Positions 19,548 to 29,857 of a stretch of 54,600 nt of DNA are shown here, in pieces. The stretch spans positions 1-54,600 of the forward strand of contig JAHFKW010000002.1 in NCBI GenBank assembly GCA_023245145.1. Reading direction: 5' to 3'. Source of the DNA: Candidatus Staskawiczbacteria bacterium (GTDB taxonomy: Bacteria; Patescibacteriota; Minisyncoccia; Minisyncoccales; Staskawiczbacteraceae). The notes beneath the pieces were generated by a model, which worked only from the letters and a program-made list of their open reading frames with translations, had not been told where the DNA came from and made no database searches. The stretch's first letter is position 1. The number at the start of each line of letters is the position of its first letter. The position numbers were made by a program, and so were the translations under genes.

Positions 19548-21022
19548 TTATTCTCATCAGTTTTCTTTGGCTAGCAGGAACGGTAAAATCAATTCTTTTT
19601 TGGTTGTATCTTTGGCAATTAAAAGATTATCACATAGGCCGGTTTATAGACCATTTTCAAACCGCCAAAGGCAAGCGTATTATTTTTTTGTATGTGACTC
19701 AATTTATGTTTTGGCGAATGAAGAAGCCGGTTTTCACTGCTAAAATGATTTTACTTTGCATATTGGCCATAAGTATCAGTGCTCTTTATTTTGTGTTAAC
19801 GCATACCGTAATGACATTGGTGCTTTATAATCTTCTTGTTCCGATTATTGTTTCTGCCCTTGTTTTGTTGGTCCAGCCATTTTTTGTGACGGCGCGAAAT
19901 AGGATTTTAAAAAAAGCCAGAAAGAAGATGGCACAGTTTCCGAATTTAGTTGTTATTGGAATTACGGGAAGCTATGGTAAAACCTCAACCAAGGAATTTT
20001 TACAGACTATTTTGGCTGAAAAGTTTAAGGTATTGGCCACACCCGAGCATAAAAATTCAGAGATTGGCATTGCCCAAACTATTTTACAAGAATTAAATGC
20101 CAGACACGAAATATTCATTGTGGAAATGGGAGCCTACAACAAGGGTGGCATCAAGTTATTATGCGACATGGTTAAGCCACGCATCGGCGTGGTAACGGGA
20201 GTTAATGAGCAACATTTGGCCACCTTTGGCAGTTTGGAAAATTTACTTTCGGCCGAGGGTGGGCAAGAACTTTTGGCAAGTCTTCCCAAAAGTGGCACGC
20301 TGATGGTAAATGGAGAAAATAAATACTGTTTGGATTTGTATAAAAATGCCAAGATTGATAAAAAAATATATGCGATTAATAAAGATAAAATTAATACCGA
20401 TATTTGGACAGAAGAATTGAGCGTAAAACCGGAATGTTTGGATTTTGTGGCGGTGGACAGAGAAAAACACGCGGTACATATGGTGGTGGATGTGCTAGGT
20501 AGACAACATGCTCAAAATTTATTAGGCACAATGTTGGTGGCTCGCGAGTTGGGAATGAGTTTTGAAGAAATTGCCAGTGCGGCTAAAAACATCAGTCAGG
20601 CGCAGGGTGGCATGACATTAAAAAATGGTGCGCATGGAATAAAGGTTATAGATTCTTCATACTCGGCCAACCCGGATGGCGTGATGGCAGATTTGGATTA
20701 TTTAAAGGTTTTCACCGGTAAGCGCGTCATAGTTATGCCTTGTTTAATTGAGTTGGGTGCAAAATCTATTGAAGCGCACATTCAAATTGGTAAAAAAATT
20801 GCAGAGGTTGCCGATTTAGCTATTATCACCACCCGTGACAAATTTGAAGAAATAAGGAACGGAGCTATTATTAACGGTCTGTCGCCGGAAAAAGTATTGT
20901 TTATAGAAAATCAGAAAGAAATTTTTAACGTGCTGACCACATTTTGCGGTATGGGCGATACAGTTTTATTGGAAGGCGGAAGGCCAAGTGAAGTTATCAA
21001 GTTATTAAAGTTATCAAGTTGA
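19535..21022 (+). CDS. Mur ligase family protein (MurF-like) with N-terminal TM region
   Basis: VIGITGSYGKTSTKEFLQTIL; MGAYNKGGIKLLCDMVKPRIGVVTGVNEQHL. Confidence 0.9.
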   Translation: MPFLIILISFLWLAGTVKSILFWLYLWQLKDYHIGRFIDHFQTAKGKRIIFLYVTQFMFWRMKKPVFTAKMILLCILAISISALYFVLTHTVMTLVLYNLLVPIIVSALVLLVQPFFVTARNRILKKARKKMAQFPNLVVIGITGSYGKTSTKEFLQTILAEKFKVLATPEHKNSEIGIAQTILQELNARHEIFIVEMGAYNKGGIKLLCDMVKPRIGVVTGVNEQHLATFGSLENLLSAEGGQELLASLPKSGTLMVNGENKYCLDLYKNAKIDKKIYAINKDKINTDIWTEELSVKPECLDFVAVDREKHAVHMVVDVLGRQHAQNLLGTMLVARELGMSFEEIASAAKNISQAQGGMTLKNGAHGIKVIDSSYSANPDGVMADLDYLKVFTGKRVIVMPCLIELGAKSIEAHIQIGKKIAEVADLAIITTRDKFEEIRNGAIINGLSPEKVLFIENQKEIFNVLTTFCGMGDTVLLEGGRPSEVIKLLKLSS

Positions 21023-22212
21023 AAGTTTTTAACAAATTCAAACCAATTTCAATTTCTTTATCTCCCAACGTCCAAAAAGATGATGTGGTTTTGGCGTTGA
21101 AATTATTATTTCAGCCGTGGAAGTGGAAAAATGGCCTAGCGATAAAAACTTTTGAAAATAATTTCGCTAAATATTTGGGGGTAAAATATGCCTTTTCGTT
21201 TAATTCGGGCCGCAGTGCTTTGTACGCGATTTTAAAAGCGCTAAATTTACCAAAAGGTTCTGACGTGAAGCTTCAAGCGTTTACGTGCAATGCCGTAGTA
21301 AATCCAATATTGTGGGCTGGTTTGAGTCCAATTTATGTTGATTGTGCGACTGATTTTAATGCTGAAAGTAAAATTGATATTGTCCAGCATACGTTTGGTC
21401 TACCCAATGAAAAGTTACTTAATCAAAACGTAATTGAAGACTGTGCGCATGCACTGGGAGCGGAAATTAACGGCCGTAAAGTTGGCACCTTTGGCAAGGC
21501 CGGGTTTTTTAGTTTTTCGCGGGATAAGGTGATTTCTTGTGTGTATGGTGGTATGGCGGTAACTAACGATGATGAATTAGGTAAAAAATTGGAAGCCTTG
21601 CAAATAGAGTTTGGCATGCCAAGCAATTTTTGGACGCGCCAGCAAATTATGCACCCAGTATTGCTACATTTTTTTATTTTACCTTTGTACAATTTTTTGG
21701 ATTTAGGAAAAGTTTTTTTGGTGGCAAGTCAATGGTTTCATATTTTATCAAAAGCAGTAAGTTGGCAAGAAAAAAGGGGATTGAGGCCAGATTATTTTCC
21801 CAAAGCTCTGCCCAATGCTTTGGCTATCATGGCCCAGCACCAATTTAATAAACTGGAAAAATTTAACGCACACCGTAAAAAAATCGCCGAGTTTTATTAT
21901 CAAGAACTGTCTGGCACGAATTTTGTTCTGCCAAAAAAAGAAAATAATATATTTTTGCGTTTTGCTGTCCAACATCCCAAAGCTATAGAAATTTTATATG
22001 AAGCTTGGCATCACGAAAAGATTTTACTAGGGGATTGGTACACTACGCCCATCGCACCGGATGACACAAAAATGGAGGAAATGAAATATGTAGCCGGTAG
22101 TTGCCCCAACGCCGAATGGCTCGCCAAACGCACTCTGAATTTACCCACGCATATCAACATTTCCATGAATGACGCTCGTCGTATCATCAACTTCCTCAAA
22201 AAGTTTATATAG
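21019..22212 (+). CDS. DegT/DnrJ/EryC1/StrS-family aminotransferase
   Basis: FENNFAKYLGVKYAFSFNSGRSALYAILKAL; EDCAHALGAEINGRKVGTFGKAGFFSFSRDKVISCVYGGMAV. Confidence 0.9.
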   Translation: MKVFNKFKPISISLSPNVQKDDVVLALKLLFQPWKWKNGLAIKTFENNFAKYLGVKYAFSFNSGRSALYAILKALNLPKGSDVKLQAFTCNAVVNPILWAGLSPIYVDCATDFNAESKIDIVQHTFGLPNEKLLNQNVIEDCAHALGAEINGRKVGTFGKAGFFSFSRDKVISCVYGGMAVTNDDELGKKLEALQIEFGMPSNFWTRQQIMHPVLLHFFILPLYNFLDLGKVFLVASQWFHILSKAVSWQEKRGLRPDYFPKALPNALAIMAQHQFNKLEKFNAHRKKIAEFYYQELSGTNFVLPKKENNIFLRFAVQHPKAIEILYEAWHHEKILLGDWYTTPIAPDDTKMEEMKYVAGSCPNAEWLAKRTLNLPTHINISMNDARRIINFLKKFI

Positions 22213-22287
22213 TTTATGTACCTATATATTATAAGCTTGTATAATTAGAGCACACTATATGCTAGCTAAAAATATGTTATCAAGTTT

Positions 22288-22821
22288 ATGAAATTGTCGA
22301 TTACCGATCAGTTTCTCTATGATCTACTGGTGTTGATAGACGAAGGTGCTTATACTGCCGGAAAGTTGTTTGGTCCTCGACGTAGTATTATTAGAGCGTT
22401 GCCATATCATCGTAATCCGGTTCTTGAAAAATATCGAAAAGAAAAAAGCGCTAAGGCTCTCAGAAAAATTATCTATTATCTTAAAACCAATAATTATATT
22501 AAGGTGAAGAGCTTGGAGGGTAATAAGGGAATTATGTTAACATCCGGGGGAATAGCTAAAGCTCTGCGGACGAGCATGGTCATTGAAGCAAAACAAAAGC
22601 GTAAAGACGGAAAATGGATTATGATTATTTTCGATGTGCCTCAAAAATATCAAAAATCCAGAAACATTTTAAAAAGTATATTATTAAATTCTGGTTATAA
22701 GCTATTGCAACAAAGTGTATGGGTTAATCCCTACGATGTCTACGAAAAAACGGTGGCACTATTGCAACACCATGATCTGGAACGATACGTAAAAATATTT
22801 ATCATTGAGGCTATTCGATAG
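22288..22821 (+). CDS. PaaX/Cas2-like protein (wHTH plus Cas2-like C-terminus)
   Basis: GKWIMIIFDVPQKYQKSRNILKSILLNSGYKLLQQSVWVNPYDVYEKT resembles the PaaX C-terminal/Cas2 ferredoxin fold. Confidence 0.75.
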   Translation: MKLSITDQFLYDLLVLIDEGAYTAGKLFGPRRSIIRALPYHRNPVLEKYRKEKSAKALRKIIYYLKTNNYIKVKSLEGNKGIMLTSGGIAKALRTSMVIEAKQKRKDGKWIMIIFDVPQKYQKSRNILKSILLNSGYKLLQQSVWVNPYDVYEKTVALLQHHDLERYVKIFIIEAIR

Positions 22822-22971
22822 TGGTACGTGGTGTGCACTTTAATTCTATAAGCTTGTTGAATTAGGGTACATATTAATTTTCGGAGGATTAGGGGGGGGT
22901 AAAAGTTCGCAAGAAAAAAGCCCGCGGTTGTCAATCGCGAGACTTTTTGGAGTGGTTTTACTGCACTCCTT

Positions 22972-23205
22972 CTAATGGCGCGAAGAGTGGCCGACTACCT
23001 CGCGCTTACCGCATTTCCGACAATGTAATATCCATCTATTGTCGGAAGTGATGGCGGGTTGTCCATTTTCCATCAAGTTTTCGAACTGATGGCCGCCGCA
23101 CCGATATTCACTGTACCAGTCGGCGATGCTCTCGCCCCAAAATGCCCAGATTCCCGTGGCGAATATCAGTCCCAAAACGATCAGTAATGCGATGACGTAG
23201 ATCAT
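22972..23205 (-). CDS. Orphan small membrane protein with a Cys-rich tail
   Basis: TAGGAGcaaaaATG; promoter TTGACA-18-TATAGT; TM + RCGGHQ...LHCRKCGKRE; terminator at ~22915-22940. Confidence 0.7.
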   Translation of the reverse strand: MIYVIALLIVLGLIFATGIWAFWGESIADWYSEYRCGGHQFENLMENGQPAITSDNRWILHCRKCGKREVVGHSSRH

Positions 23206-23341
23206 TTTTGCTCCTATAATACGTAGGAATGGCTGGAAATCAGCGCTTTTACCTACACCCTAACTATAGCATACACTAAGAGTTCTTGTCAAGTAGTGCC
23301 AGGGGTTTGGAAAAGGCGGTGAAAACTGGTAAAATAACAAG

Positions 23342-24370
23342 ATGGAAATCAAAGAGGTTTTAAACAAAGAGCTGTGGGAAAGTTTTTTGGCGCAACAGAC
23401 GCGAAAGACGTTTTTGCAGTCTTGGTATTGGGGCGAGTTTCATACATCTTTGGGAAACAAGATTTGGCGGTTTGGGATATATGAAAATAATAAATTGGTG
23501 GCCGTGGCTTTGACGGTAAAAATTAAATCGCGAAGAGGGGATTTTTTGTTGGTTCCGCATGGGCCGGTGACGAAGTTATCAAGCTCATCAAGTTATAAAG
23601 TTATCAAGTTATTATTAGAGAGATTAAAAGAGTTGGCTAAACAGGAGAAAGTAGATTTTATCAGAATTTGCCCGATTTGGGAAAGGACGTCAGAAAATGT
23701 TTCAATATTTAAATCTTTAAATTTCAGAGAGGCGCCGTTGCACTATCATCCCGAAAGCAGTTGGAAATTAGATATTACGCCAACGGAAGAACAGCTTTTG
23801 GCCGGCATGCGAAAAAGTACGCGCTACTTAATTAAGCAGGCCCAAAATAATAAAGACATAGAAATTATAAAAAGTACGGATGTAAAAGATTTAGATTTAT
23901 TTTATAAACTTCACACGCCGGTGGCTAACATGCAAAAATTTGTGCCGTTTAGTTTGGAATATTTACGTAAAGAATTTGAAGCTTTTTTGGCTGACAAAAA
24001 TATCTCCTTGTATTTTGCTAAATACAAGGGCGAATACATTGCTACGGCTTTTGAAATTTTCTGGTCGGGAATCGGTTTTTACCACCACGCCGCACTTTTG
24101 CCACAGTTTCACAAAATCCCGGTTTCGGTATTGCTTCAATGGGAAGCTATTAAAGAAGCCAAAAGTAGTGGGTCTAAAGTATATGATTTTTGGGGTTATG
24201 CTGACCCCATGAAAAATCCAAAACACCCTTACGCCGGCCCCACATTATTTAAGCAAGGTTTTGGTGGCTACGTGGATGAATATGTCAAAACCCAAGATTT
24301 TGTGATTAGCCAAAAGTATTGGATGCATTATATAATAGAGAAAATAAGAAAGTTTAAGAGAGGATTATGA
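23342..24370 (+). CDS. FemAB/FemX-family peptidoglycan bridge aminoacyltransferase
   Basis: QSWYWGEFHTSLGNKIWRFGIYENNKLVA; MRKSTRYLIKQAQ; KVYDFWGYADP. Confidence 0.88.
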   Translation: MEIKEVLNKELWESFLAQQTRKTFLQSWYWGEFHTSLGNKIWRFGIYENNKLVAVALTVKIKSRRGDFLLVPHGPVTKLSSSSSYKVIKLLLERLKELAKQEKVDFIRICPIWERTSENVSIFKSLNFREAPLHYHPESSWKLDITPTEEQLLAGMRKSTRYLIKQAQNNKDIEIIKSTDVKDLDLFYKLHTPVANMQKFVPFSLEYLRKEFEAFLADKNISLYFAKYKGEYIATAFEIFWSGIGFYHHAALLPQFHKIPVSVLLQWEAIKEAKSSGSKVYDFWGYADPMKNPKHPYAGPTLFKQGFGGYVDEYVKTQDFVISQKYWMHYIIEKIRKFKRGL

Positions 24371-25152
24371 AGTATCGCAAACCCTATAGCATTAAAAAGC
24401 ACAAGAAGTTTTATCAATCTAGCTGGTTTTGGTTGGCATTTTTGGGATTGAGTTTGGCATTAGGCATAACTTATTTACTATTATTTTTACCAAACATACA
24501 AATTACGCACCTTGAAATTTCAGGTAACCAAAAAGTGGCGACTCAAGATATTGAAGCATTGGTACAAAAAGAGATTGATCAAAGAATTATAGGTTTTTCA
24601 TCAAAAAGTATTTTTCTTGTTAATTCAAAAACTATATCCCAAAAATTATTGGCGGGATTTCCTTCTCTTGAAAGTGCAGAGGTGAAAAAGGGTTATTTTT
24701 CAAAGTTAACAATTTATATCACCGAGCGTAAACCTTTCGCCATATTTTGTAAAACGGGCAGTGATTGTTTTTCTATAGATAAAAATGGGATTATTTTTCA
24801 GTTGACCGATAGTTCTCCGAAGAATATGATGGTTTTAAGTCATGATCCTGCAGATGTTAAAAAGCTGGAATTTGGACAAACTGTAATTGCTAAAAATATT
24901 ATGGAAGGGATTATCAATATTCAGGATGATTTAAAGAAAAATTTCCAGATTGATATAAAAGAGATCATGGTTTCCAATCCACTGATTATCACCACTTTTG
25001 AAAACTGGAAAGTGTATATTGATCCTTTGGCGGATATTAATCTTCAGATTGCCAAAATGAGAAAACTGTTAACAGATGAGATTAGTCCTAGTGCCAGAAA
25101 AAAGTTACAATATATCTATTTACAATATCAAGATCGGGCCTATTTTAAATAA
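24367..25152 (+). CDS. ftsQ: FtsQ/DivIB-like cell division protein (POTRA)
   Basis: N-terminal TM, ITHLEISGNQKVATQDIEALVQKEI, FPSLESAEVKKGYFSKLTIYITERKPFAIF. Confidence 0.85.
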   Translation: MKYRKPYSIKKHKKFYQSSWFWLAFLGLSLALGITYLLLFLPNIQITHLEISGNQKVATQDIEALVQKEIDQRIIGFSSKSIFLVNSKTISQKLLAGFPSLESAEVKKGYFSKLTIYITERKPFAIFCKTGSDCFSIDKNGIIFQLTDSSPKNMMVLSHDPADVKKLEFGQTVIAKNIMEGIINIQDDLKKNFQIDIKEIMVSNPLIITTFENWKVYIDPLADINLQIAKMRKLLTDEISPSARKKLQYIYLQYQDRAYFK

Positions 25153-25162
25153 AGACGTGCTA

Positions 25163-25192
25163 TTGACATAATTGCTTGACGTATGATATAAT
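25163..25192 (+). promoter_or_regulatory. Sigma70-type promoter
   Basis: TTGACA-18-TATAAT. Confidence 0.65.
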
Positions 25193-25219
25193 TAAGTATT
25201 AGGTAATAACCTTAATATT

Positions 25220-26215
25220 ATGAATTATATCCTTGGAGGTGAAGAACAATTTAAAAAACTCTGGGTCAGAATTCTAAATGTGCTTGAAAGCAAGGTGCTT
25301 TTGTATGTGGCACTGGTTTTACTTGTACTGAAAATTGGGGTGGTGGCGGTGAATATTCCCTTACCCCAAAATTTCTTTTTTGCCGATATTACTAAATCTA
25401 CTTTAATCTCTTTACTAAATCAAAATAGGGAGGCGCAGGGTCTCAATAGTCTGACTGAAAGTGATGCCTTAAACAGAGCTGCTACTTTGAAAGCTAAAGA
25501 CATGGTGATCAACGATTATTTTGCCCACAAAAGCCCAACGGGAATTACGCCCTGGTATTGGTTTGGCGAGGCTGGATATACCTATAAATACGCCGGGGAA
25601 AATCTGGCGGTGGGGTTTATGGATTCTCCGGAAGTATTTAACGCCTGGCTCAATTCTCCCAGTCACAAAGCTAATATGATTAACCCAAATTATAAGGAAG
25701 TTGGAACCGCCGTTTTATCCGGTTTTGAAGGTAATTCTATTATTGTGGTACAATTGTTTGGCAGTCCAAAAATAGTAACTGCGACTCCAAAACCCACCCC
25801 CAAAATCCCACCAATAATAACTCAAACTCAAAAACCGATACCGGCTCCAACGGTCCCGGTTATCGCTAAAACCGAACCCAAAGACGCTGTTACTGTTGAT
25901 CCTGCTCCGCAAGTATTGTCAGCCATATCGGAAAATGGAGTGTACTCAAAACCCGGCGACAATGTCGCCACATCACCATATTTGAAAGTATTGAATTTCG
26001 TAATATACGGTAATACAGAGGGCTTGCAATACGTGGCTTATTTGTTATTATTGTTAATCGGTGGTGGCTTATTTGTGGGTATTATTACCGGCGCTGAAAA
26101 ATTGCATAAAGAGTTAATCATCCAGTCGCTGGCCGTCGTGGGCATCGTAAGTCTGTCGCTGATGGTTAATCAAGATTTACTGATTAAAATTATTCCACAT
26201 CAAATCATTATTTAA
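25220..26215 (+). CDS. CAP-domain (SCP/YkwD-like) protein with TM segments
   Basis: LLNQNREAQGLNSLTESDALNRAATLKAKDMVINDYFAHKSPTG...AGENLAVGF...NSPSHKANMINPNYKEVG. Confidence 0.9.
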   Translation: MNYILGGEEQFKKLWVRILNVLESKVLLYVALVLLVLKIGVVAVNIPLPQNFFFADITKSTLISLLNQNREAQGLNSLTESDALNRAATLKAKDMVINDYFAHKSPTGITPWYWFGEAGYTYKYAGENLAVGFMDSPEVFNAWLNSPSHKANMINPNYKEVGTAVLSGFEGNSIIVVQLFGSPKIVTATPKPTPKIPPIITQTQKPIPAPTVPVIAKTEPKDAVTVDPAPQVLSAISENGVYSKPGDNVATSPYLKVLNFVIYGNTEGLQYVAYLLLLLIGGGLFVGIITGAEKLHKELIIQSLAVVGIVSLSLMVNQDLLIKIIPHQIII

Positions 26216-26218
26216 ACT

Positions 26219-26890
26219 ATGTACATCAATAGACAACAAAAAAAGTTAATTAAAGCGTACATCGCTTTATTTATTCTGATTTTTACGGTTATAAATTGGG
26301 ACAATGTTTCATGGATGTTTAATTATCGCGAAATTTCGGGATTAGCGTACGATTTTTTTAATCCGTATCAGAACAGTAATTTACTGGTTAGTGCCAATAC
26401 TATACCCGTACAAGTTCCCGTAACTTCGGCCACTACCCAAAAAACCTACCCGTATTCTAGCAAGGAAAATTCCTTGGAAATCCCGACACTTTCGCTGGTT
26501 ACCCCACTTGTTATCGGAGAAAGTACAGACATTCCTTCTTTGGAAAAGAATTTGGATAAAGGAGTGGTATATTATCCCGGTTCTGTTCTACCGGCTCAAA
26601 CGGGGCAAATCTTGGTTTTGGGTCATTCGGCTCCGCCCAACTGGCCTCATATCAAGCACGATTGGGTGTTTACCAATATTGAAAAACTGACCGTGGGAGA
26701 TAAAATTGAACTATATTTTAATAATCATCAATATACCTACCTAGTCATTCAAAAAGACATTGTACCGCGGGGGCAAGAAGTGGGTTCTGACACACTGACG
26801 GGGAAAAATAACATTTTAACACTGGTAAGTTGCTGGCCACCGGGTAAAGATTATAAGCGCATTGCGGTTTCAGCACAGCTGGTTGACTAA
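26219..26890 (+). CDS. Sortase
   Basis: LEIPTLSLVTPLVIG; ILVLGHSAPPNWP; ILTLVSCWPPGKDYKRIAVSAQLV (TLxxC). Confidence 0.88.
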   Translation: MYINRQQKKLIKAYIALFILIFTVINWDNVSWMFNYREISGLAYDFFNPYQNSNLLVSANTIPVQVPVTSATTQKTYPYSSKENSLEIPTLSLVTPLVIGESTDIPSLEKNLDKGVVYYPGSVLPAQTGQILVLGHSAPPNWPHIKHDWVFTNIEKLTVGDKIELYFNNHQYTYLVIQKDIVPRGQEVGSDTLTGKNNILTLVSCWPPGKDYKRIAVSAQLVD

Positions 26891-26900
26891 AGGCTAGAGC

Positions 26901-26929
26901 TTGACAAGAATACTTAAATAATATATAAT
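26901..26929 (+). promoter_or_regulatory. Sigma70-type promoter
   Basis: TTGACA-17-TATAAT. Confidence 0.65.
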
Positions 26930-26970
26930 CATAAATTAACAAAATTAATCATTAATAAATAATTCATATC

Positions 26971-29205
26971 ATGAAAACGATATATAGAATTAGTTTGGCG
27001 GTAATGTGTGTGGGACTGTTCTTGGGTCTTGCGGTTTTTGGGGTTAGCGCTTCAACTGTGTCTATGATGACAATTAATGGTAGCCATAGCACCCATCCAG
27101 TAGTTGCCCCTGGTACCCAAGTAACTGTTAGCTGGCGAGCCCCAGCCGGATATACCTATTGTAATACCGGTGTAAGCCCTAATATGCCAGCTGGGTGGGG
27201 TTCATACACCGATCTTCCACTTAGTGGCACAAACTACTACTATCCTACTGTAGCTATGCGATTTCAAATGCAATGTGCCGTAGACAGAAATAGTCCGATG
27301 ACGATTGAAGACGGAGTAGCCGTTGACGTAACGACTACTACCTGCACGCCAAATACCACACAAAAGTGTGTGCCTGGTTCCAATGCTGTATACAACTTTA
27401 ATTCCTGCAATGTACAGGGAAGTTTGGTAACTCAATGTAATGCCAACCAGACTTGTCCGACCGGATCAAGTGTCTGTGTCAATAATACTACAAATACCGG
27501 AACCGTTACTTGTTCTACTGATGCCCAGTGCGGAACAAGTGGATACATTGGTGGTCCTTCCTGTTCAAATGGAAATGTTTTTCAAAACTACATAAACTAC
27601 ACCGGAACGTGTAAAAATCCTAGTCTGACCACTTCATACTGCGATTCTCCGACTTCAACCTTTCAACAGAAAACGCCTTGCTCGAGCGGAACTACTTGTT
27701 CAAATGGAGCCTGCGTTAACAGTAATACCAATCTTGGTGGTGTCATTGTTTGTTCCAATGACTCACAATGCGGAACAAGTGGATACACCGGTGGTCCTTC
27801 CTGTTCCAACGGAAATGTCTTCCAAAACTACTTAAATTATACCGGAACGTGTAAAAATTCGGGATTAATTACTTCATACTGTGAATCTCCAACATCAAAC
27901 TTTCAGCAAAAAAATGTTTGCTCAAGTGGTACGACCTGTTCCAATGGCGCCTGCACAACCAATGGAAGTAACGGAAATGGAACTTTGGCAATTTCGTGCA
28001 GTGCCAACCCCGGTAATATCCTAATCAATCAATCAACCACTTTTAATGGATATGCTGCGGGTGGAAGTGGAACTTACTCATATACTTGGCAAGGAGCTTG
28101 CCAAGCGGGATCACAAAATTGTTCCGCTACTTTTTCTCAAGCCGGAGCCTATACAGCTAATTTAACCGTGACTTCAGGAGGTCAGTCTCAAAGCACATCT
28201 TGTTCAGTTGGAGTAAGTGGCAATAATAATACTATTATTAATAATACTTGCACCAATAACCAGTCATTAAAATGTGTGGGCAACTCATTGTATTGGTTTG
28301 ATTCATGTAATGTGCAGGGTAACTGGTATCAAACCTGTGGATACAATCAATATTGCTCAAGTGGAGCTTGTGTTAACAACTACACGAATTACACTAATTA
28401 TATCAATACCTGCACTTACCACGCTTATCAGAGTTGTATGAGCGGTTCGGTACATTGGTTTGATAGTTGTGGCGTTGATCAAGGTATTTCTCAAGCTTGC
28501 ACAGGAAATCAAACCTGCTCGGGCAACACCTGTGTTAATCAATACATTAACAATAACTATGGCAATGTATACACCACTACTCAAGTAAGAAATCTTTCAG
28601 CCGGAAATTTAAACTGGTCCTCATCGGTTTCTGCTAGTCCGTCTGATATTTTGCAATTCCAAATCACTATTCAGAATAATTCTGGTGTGACTATCAATAA
28701 TGTTAATGTCAGAGATAATTTGCCAACTAACTTATTCTACAATAATAATTTAACGGTTGATGGCATCGCAAATTCGGGTAACATTACTTATGGAGTTAAC
28801 ATCGGCACTTTGAGTCAATGGCAAACTAAAACGGTAAGCTATCAGGCACAAGTTGGTCCCGCCCAGAACTTCGTATTTGGAAATACCACTTTGACTGACG
28901 CTGTTACCATCACTTCTGACAACGGCAATACTGCCAGTTCCAATGCTTCAGCATCGGTTAATCGCTCGGGTGTATTGGGAGCTACTTCGGTATCTACCGG
29001 ATTAACTAATAACTTTTGGCTGGACTCATTCTTCCTGCCATTAATTTTGGCGCTATTGGGAGTTTGGGCTTATAAAGCCGGGATTTTAAACACCTTTGGT
29101 TTTGCTCAATGGGTTGGTATGAAAAAAAATAACAAAAACGAACTTTTGGCCCAATCTCAATTGCATAAAAAAATTACTGCAATTAAGGCAAAAGAAAATG
29201 CTTAA
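26971..29205 (+). CDS. Large secreted Cys-rich repeat protein with DUF11-like domain and C-terminal TM
   Basis: Signal peptide; two near-identical CGTSGYxGGPSCSNGNVFQNYxNYTGTCKN modules; several YWFDSC-type modules; LQFQITIQNNSGVTINNVNVRDNLP; C-terminal hydrophobic segment. Confidence 0.85.
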   Translation: MKTIYRISLAVMCVGLFLGLAVFGVSASTVSMMTINGSHSTHPVVAPGTQVTVSWRAPAGYTYCNTGVSPNMPAGWGSYTDLPLSGTNYYYPTVAMRFQMQCAVDRNSPMTIEDGVAVDVTTTTCTPNTTQKCVPGSNAVYNFNSCNVQGSLVTQCNANQTCPTGSSVCVNNTTNTGTVTCSTDAQCGTSGYIGGPSCSNGNVFQNYINYTGTCKNPSLTTSYCDSPTSTFQQKTPCSSGTTCSNGACVNSNTNLGGVIVCSNDSQCGTSGYTGGPSCSNGNVFQNYLNYTGTCKNSGLITSYCESPTSNFQQKNVCSSGTTCSNGACTTNGSNGNGTLAISCSANPGNILINQSTTFNGYAAGGSGTYSYTWQGACQAGSQNCSATFSQAGAYTANLTVTSGGQSQSTSCSVGVSGNNNTIINNTCTNNQSLKCVGNSLYWFDSCNVQGNWYQTCGYNQYCSSGACVNNYTNYTNYINTCTYHAYQSCMSGSVHWFDSCGVDQGISQACTGNQTCSGNTCVNQYINNNYGNVYTTTQVRNLSAGNLNWSSSVSASPSDILQFQITIQNNSGVTINNVNVRDNLPTNLFYNNNLTVDGIANSGNITYGVNIGTLSQWQTKTVSYQAQVGPAQNFVFGNTTLTDAVTITSDNGNTASSNASASVNRSGVLGATSVSTGLTNNFWLDSFFLPLILALLGVWAYKAGILNTFGFAQWVGMKKNNKNELLAQSQLHKKITAIKAKENA

Positions 29206-29217
29206 TTAATTAAGCAA

Positions 29218-29245
29218 CAAAAAACCCCGTCAACGGGGTTTTTTG
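29218..29245. terminator. Bidirectional terminator
   Basis: aacaaaAAACCCCGTCAACGGGGTTTTTTGTT. Confidence 0.85.
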
Positions 29246-29250
29246 TTGCT

Positions 29251-29857
29251 CTATTTTCTGCCTTCAAATGCAGAATCCAATGTTTCTTCATCGGCGTATT
29301 CTAGCTCACCACCCACGGGCAGGCCTTGACCAAGGCGAGTTATTTTAAACGTGCTAAATTGTGGTAATTCTTTTAGGGTGCGTACTACCAAAACAGTACT
29401 CGCCCGACCTTCCGGAGTAGAATTTAAAGCAATAATAACTTCCGTAAATTGGCTAGCCTGAATTCGTTTTTTTAATTCAACCAAACGTAATGGATTTCCC
29501 AAAACAAAATATACCCCATGAAACTTTTTCGTCTTTTCCAAGGAATGTAAATCGGCTTCTTTTTCTACGATGCACAATAATTGTTTGTCGCGAGAAGGGG
29601 ATTGGCAGATGTCACAGAAATGCGAGGTCTCCGACATCTCGCCAGACTTGCCCTGAGCCGTGTCGAAGGGTTCAAATGGGTTGAAACAGGATTCGCACAG
29701 TTTAACATTCTTTTTTAGTTCTTGGATAGCCTGGATTAGCTCGTCAGTTGTTTGTTGAGGCTGATTAATCAGGTAAAAAACAAACCGCCCGGCCGTGCGC
29801 GAGCCAATGGTCGGAAATTTTCTAAATAGTTCTTGAAGTTTTTTGATAGAATCCATA
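29251..29857 (-). CDS. recR: Recombination protein RecR (start MDSIKKLQELF)
   Basis: FRKFPTIGSRTAGRFVFYL, CESCFNP...FCDICQSPSRDKQLLCIVE, TRLGQGLPVGGELEYADEETL. Confidence 0.93.

Noticed and set aside
22228-22875. CRISPR-Cas adaptation locus suggested by the Cas2-like fold
   Set aside because: No repeat-spacer array and no cas1 or other cas genes; a PaaX-type protein is more likely.
22887-22902. GGAGGATTAGGGGGGGGTAAAAG as an RBS or regulatory G-tract
   Set aside because: No ORF follows on the plus strand; I could not assign a function and the G8 run may be error-prone.
27511-27954. Tandem DNA repeat as a possible mobile element
   Set aside because: The two ~240-bp units are in-frame protein module duplications in the Cys-rich surface gene, diverged mostly at silent sites.
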